From Kitasatospora phosalacinea (GTDB taxonomy: Bacteria; Actinomycetota; Actinomycetes; Streptomycetales; Streptomycetaceae), in contig NZ_JNWZ01000008.1 of NCBI RefSeq assembly GCF_000716545.1, positions 66,997-130,996 of the forward strand: 64,000 nt of DNA. Reading direction: 5' to 3'. Positions within the stretch are counted from its first letter, which is position 1; each line of letters starts with the position of its first letter. The translations under genes and the position numbers were made by a program. A model generated the notes under the pieces. It searched no databases, was not told where the DNA came from, and was given only the letters and a program-made list of their open reading frames with translations. Below are positions 19,267 through 32,126 of the stretch, piece after piece.

Positions 19267-20955
19267 ATGATCCAGATCACCGGACTGACCAAGGCGTACC
19301 GGCGGGGGCGTCCTCCCGCCCTGCTGGACCTGACGTTCGACGCCCGCCCGGGGATGGTCACCGTGCTGCTCGGGGACGAGGGGGCGGGCAAGTCGACCGC
19401 GCTCCGGCTGATGGTGGAACTGGAACGAGGCCACGGCCTCACCCTGTTCGACGGCCGGACGTACCGGCGGATCCGGCGTCCGGAACGGGAGATCGGCGTC
19501 CTGCTGCCCACCGGCCGACCGGAGGCCGGGCATCCGGGCCAGCGGGCCCGGGCCCACCTGCGGATGCTGGCCGGCGTGGTCGGCGTCCCCGCCCGCCGAG
19601 CCGACGACCTGCTGGAGCAGACCCGGCTCGCCGCCGTCGCCGACCACCGGATCGGCACCTTCTCGCCCGGCATGCACCGCCGCCTCGCCCTGGCCGCCGC
19701 ACTGCTCGGAAACCCCTCCACGCTGCTGCTCGACGCCCCCACCGAGGGCCTGTCGCCCAGCAACGAGGAGTGGTTCGGGGCCTTCCTGCGCTCCTTCGCG
19801 CTCTCCGGCGGCACCGTGCTGACGACCACCCGGGCCCCCGAGGAGGCCGCCGCCCTCGCCGACCGGGTGATCACCCTGGAGGCCGGCCGACTGGCCGCCG
19901 ACCAGCCGGTGGCGGAGTTCCGCCGCACCAGGCCGCACCCCGAAGTCCTGGTCCGGGGACCGCAGATGGCTCGGCTCGCCGACCTGCTGACCGCCCAGGG
20001 CGGCCAGGTCCGGCGGGACGGCGGCGCCGGCCTCGCGGTGAGCGGTATCGACCGCACCGAGATCGGCGAACTCGCCTACCGCAACGGCATCCTGCTGCAC
20101 GAGCTGGCCGACCGGGTGGTGCGGCGCGCCGTCGCCTACCCGTCCGCGCTGCCCGGCGGTTCCGGACGTTTCGGCCAGGTGTCGGTCCGGACGGTCCGCC
20201 GGGGTGCGGCCCGCCAGGAGGAGACCGGCGGGGAGACCGGCCGGGAGGGTGCGGAGCGGGAGCCGGCCGACCGGAACGCCGCCGGGCAGCCGCCCGCCGC
20301 CCCCGGAACGCCGCGGCCCGCGACCGTCGGCCGCCCGGCCGGGCCGGAGCAGGAGCGCCCGTTCGACCACCGGGGCCCGCAGGCCGGCCGCTGGGCCGCC
20401 GCCGCGCTCGCGCCCGACCTGTCCGTCCAGACCAAGGCCAAGGCCCAGGCCGCGTCCGTGCCCGCACCCGCGTCCCCCGCCCAGACGGCACCGGCACCGG
20501 CACCGGCACCGCCCCCGACCGTCGACCTGACCAGGCGGGCGCCCCGTGGAGCCTCCGCGCTCGGCCGACCGGCAGCGCCTCCCGCAGAGCCGACCACTGC
20601 GGAGACGCGGGCAGCAGGGGCGCGGGCAACCGGGACGCGGGCGACGGAGACGCGGCCCGTCGAGGCGGTGGCCGAGGTGCGGGACGGCGACCGGGGGGTG
20701 CGGGCGGACGCGGCCGAGGCGGAGCACCTGTCCGCCAACCCGACCGATGCGGAACTGCTGACTCCCGCCCGGATCAGGGGAGTCGGCCGCCCGCCGGCCC
20801 CGGTACGCCCGATGCCGGGGCGCCCCTGGTCGGCGGGGGCCACCGGGCTGCGCCCGGCCGAGCCGGCGGGACGGTCGCGGGAACCGGGCGCGGCGGACCC
20901 GCGAGGGACGGCGCCCAACGGCGGCGCCGCCGACGACGAGAACGGGAGTGAGTGA
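19267..20955 (+). CDS. ABC transporter ATP-binding protein with long disordered tail
   Basis: A 562-aa ATPase subunit. The first ~225 residues form an ABC domain: Walker A GDEGAGKST (near residue 44), a signature-like FSPGMHRRLALAAALLG, and Walker B LLLDAPTEG. The signature is diverged from LSGGQ. Residues from about 310 to the end are Pro/Ala/Arg-rich with a GGCACC hexanucleotide run (20490-20514), probably disordered. The start ATG 19267 is favoured by a purine stretch just upstream (GAGGGAGCGGGC). The permease follows with a 4-base overlap, so the pair makes an exporter. The substrate is unknown; it lies directly before whiH, as in S. coelicolor. Confidence 0.87.
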   Translation: MIQITGLTKAYRRGRPPALLDLTFDARPGMVTVLLGDEGAGKSTALRLMVELERGHGLTLFDGRTYRRIRRPEREIGVLLPTGRPEAGHPGQRARAHLRMLAGVVGVPARRADDLLEQTRLAAVADHRIGTFSPGMHRRLALAAALLGNPSTLLLDAPTEGLSPSNEEWFGAFLRSFALSGGTVLTTTRAPEEAAALADRVITLEAGRLAADQPVAEFRRTRPHPEVLVRGPQMARLADLLTAQGGQVRRDGGAGLAVSGIDRTEIGELAYRNGILLHELADRVVRRAVAYPSALPGGSGRFGQVSVRTVRRGAARQEETGGETGREGAEREPADRNAAGQPPAAPGTPRPATVGRPAGPEQERPFDHRGPQAGRWAAAALAPDLSVQTKAKAQAASVPAPASPAQTAPAPAPAPPPTVDLTRRAPRGASALGRPAAPPAEPTTAETRAAGARATGTRATETRPVEAVAEVRDGDRGVRADAAEAEHLSANPTDAELLTPARIRGVGRPPAPVRPMPGRPWSAGATGLRPAEPAGRSREPGAADPRGTAPNGGAADDENGSE

Positions 20956-21767
20956 CCGTGCGGTTGATGGCGAGTGAGGTGCGTCGGCTGCGCGGGGTGC
21001 GCTCCACGTGGGTGGTGGTCGCGGGCGCGGTGGCGGTGAACGCGGCAGTGGCGGCGTTCACCGCGTCCCGGCTGCCCACCGGGGAGTTGGCGACGGCGGA
21101 CGCGGTGCGCGCGGTCGCGGCGGTGGTGCCGGCCCTGCCGCTGCCGCTGACCGCGCTCGCGGCGGCGGTGCTCGGCGCGCTGGCCTACGGCAACGAGGCC
21201 CGCTGGCCCGGCCTGCCCGCCTCGCGGGTGACCTTGGGCCGCCGGCTGTCCGCGCTGCTGGCGAAGTCGCTGGTGGTGGGCGCGGCAGCGCTCCTGCTGA
21301 CCGTGGTCACCCTCGGCGTGAACGCCCTCGCGGTGTGGCTCGCGCTGCCCGCCGCAGTGGACGCCCCGACGCTGTTCGACCCGTCAGGTCTGCCCGGCGC
21401 CCCGTTCGCGGCGGGCGGGATCGGCCGCCCGCTGGCGGCGTTCCCGGCCCTGGTGCTGGCGGGCGGCTGGGCCGGTCTGCTGATCACCTCGCTGGTGCGC
21501 AGCGCCGTCGTCGGCATCCTGCTGACCTGCGCGCTGCCCGCCCTGCTGGAGCCCACCGCCGGCCTGCTGCTGCACCGCACCGGCCGCAACTGGCCGCTCT
21601 GGATGCGGGAGTTGATGCCCTTCCAGTACGGCCTGGACTTCGTTCGGAGCGCCGCCGACCGGACCGCGGGCGCGCTGGACGGCGTGGTGGCCGCCGCGCT
21701 GCTCGCCCCGGCCGCCCTGCTGGTGCTGGCCGCGGTGCTGGCCCAGGTGCGCCGCCGGAGCCTGTGA
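20952..21767 (+). CDS. ABC transporter permease
   Basis: A 271-aa ABC-2-like membrane subunit with about six hydrophobic helices. The GTG start overlaps the ATPase stop (GTGA). Features include VRLMASEVRRLRGVRSTWVVV at the N-terminus (cytoplasmic elbow) and a Gly/Ala-rich core. It is presumably the membrane half of the exporter encoded with the preceding ATPase. Confidence 0.85.
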   Translation: MTVRLMASEVRRLRGVRSTWVVVAGAVAVNAAVAAFTASRLPTGELATADAVRAVAAVVPALPLPLTALAAAVLGALAYGNEARWPGLPASRVTLGRRLSALLAKSLVVGAAALLLTVVTLGVNALAVWLALPAAVDAPTLFDPSGLPGAPFAAGGIGRPLAAFPALVLAGGWAGLLITSLVRSAVVGILLTCALPALLEPTAGLLLHRTGRNWPLWMRELMPFQYGLDFVRSAADRTAGALDGVVAAALLAPAALLVLAAVLAQVRRRSL

Positions 21768-21807
21768 CCCCGGCAGACCCCGGCAGACCCTGGCAGACTC
21801 CGGCGGA
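21768..21807 (+). repeat. 10-bp tandem repeat after the permease
   Basis: Four units of CCCCGGCAGA (the last two with 1-3 changes) starting right after the stop codon. No hairpin is formed. Probably a slippage repeat. Confidence 0.75.
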
Positions 21808-22057
21808 TCCCGGCATTGGCCGGCCGGTCCCGGGCGGTCCCGAGCCGGGCGGAGAGGCCGGGAGGCGGTGCCCGTAAGGGCCCTGACGGTGTGACAGCGG
21901 GGGGCGGTGGAACGGGTGGGGAAAACGGCATCGGATGACCGCTATGCGCATTTACGACTGATAAGAAGTCAATTATCCAGACACGGTCGATCACCCTTTC
22001 GTGTGCTTTTCAGGAGAATGCTCAAGGCGGCTCCGCCGATCGCCGACAAATGATGAC

Positions 22058-22930
22058 GTGAGTACCCTTGCGCACCCCACCGTGACCGCCGCTCGCCAGG
22101 CCGAGTCGATCTCCGCCTCCGAGTTGGACCGCTTCCCGTACGCCGACCGTCCGACCCCGCCCGCCCCCCGCTGGGAGGGGGCGGAGAACGACCTCGCCCG
22201 GGTCGGTCGGAAGACCACCAGCAGCCGCGGCCGCGGCCTGCACGGCCAGCTGGTCCAGCAGCTCGGCCAGATGATCGTCTCCGGCGACCTGGGCGCCGAC
22301 CGCCCGCTGGTGCCGGAGGAGATCGGCCAGCGCTTCGAGGTCTCCCGCACCGTGGTGCGCGAGTCGCTCCGGGTGCTGGAGGCCAAGGGCCTGGTCTCGG
22401 CCCGGCCGAACGTCGGCACCCGGGTCCGCCCGGTGAGCGACTGGAACCTGCTGGACCCCGACATCATCGAGTGGCGCGCCTTCGGCCCGCAGCGCGACGA
22501 GCAGCGCCGCGAGCTGTTCGAGCTGCGCTGGGCGATCGAGCCGCTGGCCGCGCGGCTGGCCGCCGGGCACGGCCGGGAGGACGTCCAGCACCGCCTGGTC
22601 GAGCTGACCGAGATCATGGGCCAGGCCGGCGGCCAGGGCGACCTGGTCAGCTACTCCCGGGCCGACGCCGAGCTGCACGGGCTGCTGCTGCAGATGGCCG
22701 GGAACCGGATGCTGGAGCACCTGTCCGGGATCGTGGCCGGTGCGCTCCAGGTCTCCGGCGGCTCCGGCACCACCTGCGAGCGCCCGTCCGAGTCGGCGGT
22801 CAGCCTGCACGCCCGGCTGGTGGACGCGCTCGGCACCGGCGACGGCACCGCCGCCGAGGCCGCCGTCCGCGCGCTGCTCACCGTCCACCCGGACATCGAG
22901 CACTCCGTCCCCGCGCCGCGCGAGCACTGA
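22058..22930 (+). CDS. whiH: GntR-family sporulation regulator WhiH
   Basis: A 290-aa FadR-subfamily regulator. The N-terminal ~60 residues are variable, then a winged helix-turn-helix (LGQMIVSGDLGADRPLVPEEIGQRF to NVGTRVRP) is followed by an all-alpha ligand-binding domain (FELRWAIEPLAARLAAGH). Position directly upstream of hrdB matches whiH of S. coelicolor, needed for septation in aerial hyphae. I chose GTG 22058; an in-frame GTG at 22001 would add 19 residues. The ~120 bases before it are unusually AT-rich and should hold the promoter; the expected WhiG-type sequence was not clear. Confidence 0.85.
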   Translation: MSTLAHPTVTAARQAESISASELDRFPYADRPTPPAPRWEGAENDLARVGRKTTSSRGRGLHGQLVQQLGQMIVSGDLGADRPLVPEEIGQRFEVSRTVVRESLRVLEAKGLVSARPNVGTRVRPVSDWNLLDPDIIEWRAFGPQRDEQRRELFELRWAIEPLAARLAAGHGREDVQHRLVELTEIMGQAGGQGDLVSYSRADAELHGLLLQMAGNRMLEHLSGIVAGALQVSGGSGTTCERPSESAVSLHARLVDALGTGDGTAAEAAVRALLTVHPDIEHSVPAPREH

Positions 22931-23393
22931 GCGGTCCACCCCGACCGCCGCTCGGACCGGATGGCCCTTCCGCTGCCCCACCCGCGCAGCCGAGGGGCCA
23001 TCGGCGCACCGGAGCCCGCCGCTCCGCCCAGCCGCCGCTCCGCCCGGCCGACGTCCCCCCTCGGCGCCCCGACCCTCCGGCGCCCCGCCCCTCCGGCGCA
23101 CCGGAGCCCGCCGGGTCCAGGCCCCGCCGGGTGCCCGCGGATAGGCCGCTCGGGGCAGCCCGTACCGGCCGTCGGGTGGTGTGACGGGCGCCACGACGGG
23201 CATGCGTAACACTTGAGGGGCGGCAGCGATGTGTACGGAGCGGAAGCAGCTCCGGAATATCACCACAAGCCACTCGGCTGTGTTGGTCCGCGGCGCTGCT
23301 GCCGTCCTGCAGACCCCGGTCACCGTCCACCCGCCCGAGCAGTCGGGCCGGTCGGTGCGGGTTCGTGTCCACTCATCGTCCGAGAGGTTGTTC
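22931..23393 (+). other. hrdB upstream region with direct repeat and in-frame extension
   Basis: A 19-bp exact direct repeat occurs at 23003-23021 and 23095-23113 (GGCGCACCGGAGCCCGCCG). From 23229 an ATG with GAGGGG 8 bases upstream opens a frame that runs without a stop into hrdB, 55 codons before the usual start. CGTAACAC (23205-23212) may belong to the hrdB promoter. Confidence 0.6.
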
Positions 23394-25016
<1,623 letters not shown>

Positions 25017-25054
25017 CCCGGCACCCGGGCCGATCCGGCCGGACGTCACCTGGA

Positions 25055-25084
25055 CGGGCCCCTCCGCCACCGCGGAGGGGCCCG
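25055..25084 (+). terminator. hrdB terminator
   Basis: A perfect 13-bp stem (arms CGGGCCCCTCCGC and GCGGAGGGGCCCG) with the loop CACC, 39 bases after the hrdB stop. Confidence 0.9.
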
Positions 25085-25251
25085 TTCGCGTGTCCGGGGG
25101 TCGCCCGTTGGGGTGGCGGGCGGGCGCAGCACGGGCACGTGGGGTGAGCGGGTGACTACGCTGGGCCGGTTGTCGCGTACGGAGCGGCGCTTCCCGCGCG
25201 CCCGCTCGGTGCGCCGGACCCGCGCATTCCCGCCGAACACCTGGAGAACCG

Positions 25252-26106
25252 GTGCCCTTCCTGGACACGTTCGCGACCCGGCCGCTGCGCCGCCGGGCGG
25301 CCGCGCTCGTCGCCCTGGCCGTGCTGCCCGCCCCGCTGATCGCCCTGGGCACGGCCGGGCCGGCCGTCGCGCAGCGGCGGATCGTCGGCGGCACCGGGGC
25401 GAGCACCGGCGACCACCCGTGGATGGTGGCGCTGGCCAGCCGGCAGCAGTTCGGGTCGGCCCGCTCCGGGCAGTTCTGCGGCGGGGCGCTGATCAGCCCG
25501 ACCAAGGTGGTCACCGCGGCGCACTGCTTCTACGACGAGACCACGGGCCGTCCCACCGAGCGGCCCGGGCTGCGGGTGATCGTCGGGCGGGACGACCTGC
25601 GCAGCACCGCCGGGCGGGAGGTGGCGGTGCGCGGGGTGTGGATCGACCCCGGCTACAGCTTCACCGCGAACACCCGGGACGTGGCGGTGATCACCCTGGC
25701 CGAGTCGCAGGGGGACCGGCCGGTGCTGGAGACGGTGAACCAGGGCGAGACCGAGCCGTACGCGCCGGGCACCCCGGCCACGGTGTTCGGCTGGGGCGAC
25801 ACCCGGGGCAACGGCAGCTACTCGAACACGCTGCGCCAGGTCACGGTGCCGGTCATCTCGGACGAGGTGTGCGGCCGCGCCTACCCGGGCGGCTCGGACA
25901 GCGCCTACGACGCCCGCAGCATGGTGTGCGCGGGCGAGGCGCAGGGCGGCAAGGACGCCTGCCAGGGCGACAGCGGCGGGCCGCTGCTGGTGGCGGGGCG
26001 GCTGGCCGGGCTGGTCTCCTGGGGCGCGGGCTGCGCGGAGGCGGACCACCCCGGGGTGTACACCCGGATCTCGGCCGTCGCGGAGGCCGTGCACGACGCG
26101 CTGTGA
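25252..26106 (+). CDS. Secreted trypsin-like serine protease
   Basis: A 284-aa S1A protease. The signal peptide ends near residue 41 (GPAVAQ) and is followed almost at once by RIVGG, the classic activated N-terminus, so any propeptide is very short. The catalytic triad is visible: TAAHC (His), RDVAVI (Asp) and GDSGGP (Ser). DACQGDSGGP with Asp six residues before Ser indicates trypsin-like Arg/Lys specificity. Six Cys form likely disulphides. Exported to the medium or envelope. GTG start at 25252. Confidence 0.92.
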   Translation: MPFLDTFATRPLRRRAAALVALAVLPAPLIALGTAGPAVAQRRIVGGTGASTGDHPWMVALASRQQFGSARSGQFCGGALISPTKVVTAAHCFYDETTGRPTERPGLRVIVGRDDLRSTAGREVAVRGVWIDPGYSFTANTRDVAVITLAESQGDRPVLETVNQGETEPYAPGTPATVFGWGDTRGNGSYSNTLRQVTVPVISDEVCGRAYPGGSDSAYDARSMVCAGEAQGGKDACQGDSGGPLLVAGRLAGLVSWGAGCAEADHPGVYTRISAVAEAVHDAL

Positions 26107-26205
26107 GCGCGTGACGGCCCGGGAAACGCCGTCGGCCGGGCGGCCCGCCCCTGGGAAGGGTGGGTCGCCCGGCCGATCAAGCAGCTCGGGAGAGCGGTGG
26201 GAGCG

Positions 26206-26436
26206 TCAGCGCTCCCCCTCCTCGGCAGCCGCGGAGCTGCCGGAGAGGCGGTCGCTCTCGTCGTGTATCTCCACGGCGATCTTCTTGAGCTCAGGCTCGA
26301 ACTTACGCCCGTGGTGGGCGCAGAACAGCAGCTCTCCGCCGCTGGAGAGGACGACGCGCAGGTAAGCCTGAGCGCCGCAACGGTCGCAGCGGTCTGCCGC
26401 GGTGAGCGGGCTCGCAGGGGTCAGAACAGTAGTCAC
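26206..26436 (-). CDS. Small zinc-binding-like protein (DUF7455 family)
   Basis: A 76-aa actinobacterial protein. Two metal-ligand pairs, CDRCG and CAHHGRKF, suggest a zinc ribbon (CxxC and CxxH). The GTG at 26436 has AGAGG upstream on the minus strand. The function is unknown; small proteins of this type can bind nucleic acid or a protein partner. A palindrome AGCTCG-A-CGAGCT (26451-26463) lies just upstream. Confidence 0.85.
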   Translation of the reverse strand: MTTVLTPASPLTAADRCDRCGAQAYLRVVLSSGGELLFCAHHGRKFEPELKKIAVEIHDESDRLSGSSAAAEEGER

Positions 26437-26915
26437 GTCGCCTCTTCTCTAGCTCGACGAGCTGTGTACCAGGATCAACATCCAACCAGGTCGAATTCGT
26501 TCCCGCTCGTGGCTTTTCTCTTGGAGGATCTTGGAGGATTCTGCCGTCGTCTTGATGAGGACGTGCCCCGGGCAACGATGGTTCATGCGTACCGATTCCC
26601 GCAGCCGGCGGATCACCTCGAACGCCCGATCGGGCCGGGGTGCGAGGTCCGCGTAGCATAATCCTCCGCTGGGTTGGAGCATAAGCCCCGTCCTGGAACC
26701 CGTTGGACCGCATCGCAGCAGCTCGGCAGCCTTCCCCGGTCGGCCGGATCCGCCAGGACCCGTGGTGTCGGCAGGAGATGGCAGGCTGGGGACCGCCCCC
26801 GGGGCGGGAACCGTGTTCGCGCAGCGCGTACAAGGCGCGCGGACCTCAGCGGCCCGGATCTCAGTTGCTGAGAGCATGCGGGGGTGTCCGTCAACGTCAT
26901 GGAGGAGTGCAGAGC
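26437..26915. other. Gap between divergent small gene and parE
   Basis: No convincing gene. It holds the promoters of both neighbours. Visible elements: AGCTCG-A-CGAGCT (26451-26463) and a tandem TTGGAGGATC / TTGGAGGATT (26521-26540). Confidence 0.5.
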
Positions 26916-29027
<2,112 letters not shown>

Positions 29028-29039
29028 GCGGCCTGCTCG

Positions 29040-29075
29040 GGAAGGGCTCTCCACCCTCGGGTGGAGAGCCCTTCC
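29040..29075 (+). terminator. parE terminator
   Basis: A perfect 17-bp stem (left arm begins GGAAGGGCTCTCC) with a small loop, 13 bases after the stop. Confidence 0.9.
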
Positions 29076-29166
29076 GCGTGCGGGATCAACCCGTGCTCCG
29101 AGGCCGGGGAGGCCGGTGCTCCGTAGCGTTCACGGTGTCGAGAACACCCCGCCTGGAGGCACTGAG

Positions 29167-29652
29167 ATGACCGCCCTGTCCGATGTCCTGATCGCCGTCG
29201 CCGTGATCGTCCTGGTGCTGGGCCGGCAGCTGCGGGCCCGCCGGCTGGACACCGAGCGCCGCTTCTGGCTGATCCCGCTGGTGCTCGCCGCCGCCGCCGC
29301 GCTGCGCGACCCGGTGCTGCTCGACCCGCACCACCGGGCGGCCGCCGCGGTGCTGGTGGCGGGTTCGATGCTCACCACCGCCGGGATGGGCTGCGTCTGG
29401 GGCTGGACGGTGCGGATCTGGCGCGAGACCGACGGCTCGGTGTGGAGCAAGGGGACCACCGCCACCGCGTTCGCCTGGGTGGGGGCGCTCCTGCTCCGGG
29501 CCGCCTGGTACGGGGTGGGCGGCGCGCTGCACGTCCACCAGTCCGGCAGCGTGCTGCTGCTCTCGCTCGGCCTGCTGCTGCTGGTCCGCTCGGCGGCCGT
29601 CCAGTGGCGGGCCCGGCGGCTGGGCGGCGAGCTGCACGCCCTGGCCGCCTGA
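29167..29652 (+). CDS. Small integral membrane protein
   Basis: A 161-aa protein with four hydrophobic helices (ALSDVLIAVAVIVLVLG at the start, then LIPLVLAAAAAL, AAAAVLVAGSMLTTAGMG and LLLSLGLLLLVRS). Between helices 1 and 2 is RQLRARRLDTERRFW, a basic cytoplasmic loop. It resembles the DUF1453/CcdC-like group, but this is unsure. GGAGG lies 8 bases before ATG 29167. It sits just upstream of a sensor kinase and may be part of its unit. Confidence 0.75.
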   Translation: MTALSDVLIAVAVIVLVLGRQLRARRLDTERRFWLIPLVLAAAAALRDPVLLDPHHRAAAAVLVAGSMLTTAGMGCVWGWTVRIWRETDGSVWSKGTTATAFAWVGALLLRAAWYGVGGALHVHQSGSVLLLSLGLLLLVRSAAVQWRARRLGGELHALAA

Positions 29653-29722
29653 CGGACCGGGGTGCGGGCGCCGTCGGACCCACCCGGGCCCGGCGGCACC
29701 GTCGTTGAGGGAGGATCGTCCG

Positions 29723-30883
29723 GTGAGCACACTGGAACGCTGGACCCGGTGGCCCGCCGGTGACGTCCCGATCCGGGAGCGCAGTTCGCGGGCCCGGATC
29801 ACGCTGTCCTTCTTCGGCCGGACCGCGATGCTGGGCGCCGTGGTGTTCGGCACCTTCGCCGAACACCGCTACTCCGGCTGGCGGTTGCTGCCCCCGATCG
29901 GCTGGATCGCCGCCACGGCGGGCCTGTTCACCGGCTGGTACGTCTCCTGCCGGGCCCGACGGCTGTGGCCCGCGCTGGGCTGCGCCGCCGGGCTGCTGGC
30001 GACCGCCGCCCTGGCCCACGACGGCGGCGCCGACACCCTCGCCTCGGTGGTCTGGTGCGGGCTCGCGGTGCTCGCCGTGATCCGGCTGCCGCTCGCCGCC
30101 GGGCTGCTCACCGCCGGTGCGGCGCTGGCCGGTTACGGCCTCGGCACGAACGACTCGCTGCTGGCGCTGCTGGCCGTCGCGGGCGGCACGGGGCTGCTCG
30201 GCTACCTGCTGCGCCTGGACAGCCAGGCCCGCTCCGCGCAGCGCGCCCTGCTCGCCCAGGAACGGGCCGCGCAGGTCGCGCGGGCCGAGAGCGCGGCGCT
30301 CGCCGAACGGGCCAGGATCGCCCGGGAGATCCACGACGTGCTGGCGCACAGCCTCTCCGCTCAGCTGGTGCACCTGGAGGCGGCCCGGCTGATGCTGGAC
30401 GCCGGGGCCGAGCGGGCCGAGATCCGCGAACGGGTGGTCGCCGCCCGGCGGATGGCCCAGGACGGCCTGGCCGAGACCCGGCAGGCGCTGTCCGCGCTGC
30501 GCGGCGAGTTCGCCCCCGTCGCCGAGTTCGTGGCCCAGCTCGCCGCGGAGTCCGGGGCCGGGCTGACCGTCGACGGGATGCCCCGCCCGCTGCCCGCCGA
30601 GGCCGGGCTGGCGGTGCGCCGGGTCGCCCAGGAGGCGCTGACCAACGCCCGCAAGCACGCGTCCGGCGGCCGGGTGGACGTCCGACTCGCCTACCGGGAG
30701 GGCGAGGTGGAGCTGCGGGTGGACAACTCGGCGGCCCCGCGCGGGGCGCACCCCGTGCTGGGCGACAGCGGGAGCGGGTACGGTCTGCTCGGGATGCGCG
30801 AACGCGCGGAACTGCTCGGCGGCGAACTGCTGGCGGGCCCCGAGGACGGAGGGTGGCGCGTGCTGCTGCGGGTGCCGGCGTGA
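29723..30883 (+). CDS. NarL-type sensor histidine kinase
   Basis: A 386-aa membrane kinase (HisKA_3). The N-terminal ~180 residues hold about five hydrophobic helices with almost no extracytoplasmic loop, so an in-membrane signal is likely. The phospho-acceptor His is in REIHDVLAHSLSAQL. ATP-binding motifs: QEALTNARKHA (N box) and GYGLLGMRERAELLGG (G box). GTG 29723 follows GAGGGAGG. It overlaps the regulator gene by 4 bases, so the two are co-translated. Confidence 0.9.
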   Translation: MSTLERWTRWPAGDVPIRERSSRARITLSFFGRTAMLGAVVFGTFAEHRYSGWRLLPPIGWIAATAGLFTGWYVSCRARRLWPALGCAAGLLATAALAHDGGADTLASVVWCGLAVLAVIRLPLAAGLLTAGAALAGYGLGTNDSLLALLAVAGGTGLLGYLLRLDSQARSAQRALLAQERAAQVARAESAALAERARIAREIHDVLAHSLSAQLVHLEAARLMLDAGAERAEIRERVVAARRMAQDGLAETRQALSALRGEFAPVAEFVAQLAAESGAGLTVDGMPRPLPAEAGLAVRRVAQEALTNARKHASGGRVDVRLAYREGEVELRVDNSAAPRGAHPVLGDSGSGYGLLGMRERAELLGGELLAGPEDGGWRVLLRVPA

Positions 30884-31596
30884 CGGACGGACCGATCCGG
30901 GTGGTGGTCGCCGACGACCAGACCGTGGTGCGGGAGGGGATCGTGATGCTGCTCGGCCTGCTGCCGGGCATCACCGTGGTCGGCTCCGCGCCGGACGGCG
31001 AGGAGGCGCTGCGGCTGGTCGCCGAACACGCCCCCGACGTGGTGCTGATGGACCTGCGGATGCCGCGCTGCGACGGGGTGGAGGCGACCCGCCGGATCCG
31101 CGCCGGGCACCCCGGCACCGAGGTGGTGGTGCTCACCACCTACGCCGACGACGACTCGCTGTTCTCCGCGCTGCAGGCCGGGGCGCGCGGCTTCCTCACC
31201 AAGGACGCCGGCGCGGAGGAGATCGCCCGTGCCGTCGCCGACGTCCGCTCGGGCGCGGCCGGGCTCTCCCCGCAGGTGCAACTCCGGCTGCTGGAACGGC
31301 TGTCGGGGCCGGACCGGGCCGCGCCGGCACCGGTGCCGACGCCGGTGCCCGCACCGGCCCCCGCGCCGGCGCCGCTCCAACGCCCTCCGCTGCCCGATGG
31401 GTTGACCCAGCGGGAGGCCGAGGTGCTGGCGCTGATCGCCGCCGGACTGTCCAACGCGGAGATCGCGGAAAGGTTGTTCGTCAGCCCCGCAACGGTGAAA
31501 ACGCATATCAACAACCTTTTCGCCAAGACGGCGGTGCGGGACCGCGCCCAGGCCGTGGCATACGCCTTCAAGCATGGAATTTCCGAAGGTTCGTAG
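30880..31596 (+). CDS. NarL/LuxR-type response regulator
   Basis: A 238-aa partner of the preceding kinase. The receiver domain (VVVADDQTVVREGI; phospho-Asp in DVVLMDLRMP; KDAG loop) is joined to a LuxR helix-turn-helix (LTQREAEVLALIAAGLSNAE). The linker is a Pro/Ala run of ~25 residues (APAPVPTPVPAPAP), longer than usual. GTG 30880 overlaps the kinase stop. The target genes are unknown; the DUF485/symporter pair lies 113 bases downstream. Confidence 0.92.
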   Translation: MTDGPIRVVVADDQTVVREGIVMLLGLLPGITVVGSAPDGEEALRLVAEHAPDVVLMDLRMPRCDGVEATRRIRAGHPGTEVVVLTTYADDDSLFSALQAGARGFLTKDAGAEEIARAVADVRSGAAGLSPQVQLRLLERLSGPDRAAPAPVPTPVPAPAPAPAPLQRPPLPDGLTQREAEVLALIAAGLSNAEIAERLFVSPATVKTHINNLFAKTAVRDRAQAVAYAFKHGISEGS

Positions 31597-31709
31597 GCTT
31601 ACGTTCCGGTAGCTGGTTCGGGTGAACGTATCTGCGCCGGTTGCGCCGTACGGTTTGTGACGCTCCATCATGGTTCGGTCCTAGTGACCGAAATGATGAG
31701 GTGTCGGCT

Positions 31710-32126
31710 GTGGCGCAGCAGGAGAGAGTCGACTGGTGGGCCGGGGCCGCCTCCCGGCCCAGGGTGGTGGCGCAGCGGCGGGCCGCGGAGAGCGCGCCGC
31801 CGGAGGAACGGGCCGGGCGGGAGGTCTACCGCAGCGTCCAGGACAGCGAGGCCTTCCGGGAGATCCGGCGCGGCTACCGCTCGTTCGTCTTCCCGGCCAG
31901 CGCCGGGTTCCTGGCCTGGTACCTGCTGTTCGTGGTGGCCCAGGCGTTCGCGCCGGGGCTGATGCGCCAGCAGGTCGCCGGGCCGCTCAACCTGGCCTGG
32001 CTGCTCGGCCTCGGCCAGTTCGCCTCGACCTTCCTGCTCACCTGGCTCTACGCCCGCAACGCCCGCACCAAGCGCGACCGAGCCGCCCTCGAGCTGCGCT
32101 GGGACACCCAGGACCAACTGCGATGA
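31710..32126 (+). CDS. DUF485 membrane protein (symporter partner)
   Basis: A 138-aa membrane protein with two helices (FVFPASAGFLAWYLLFVVAQAF; LLGLGQFASTFLLTWLYA) and charged ends. DUF485 proteins accompany ActP-type solute symporters, and the symporter gene overlaps this one by 4 bases. I chose GTG 31710 because GATGAGG (31695-31701) is 8 bases upstream; GTG 31701 is too close. Confidence 0.88.
   Translation: MAQQERVDWWAGAASRPRVVAQRRAAESAPPEERAGREVYRSVQDSEAFREIRRGYRSFVFPASAGFLAWYLLFVVAQAFAPGLMRQQVAGPLNLAWLLGLGQFASTFLLTWLYARNARTKRDRAALELRWDTQDQLR

Noticed and set aside
22001..22057. Earlier in-frame start of whiH at 22001
   Set aside because: No ribosome site in front; the added 19 residues look non-coding.
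21940..22057. WhiG-type promoter for whiH
   Set aside because: The expected TAAA-N15-GCCGATAA pattern was not found.
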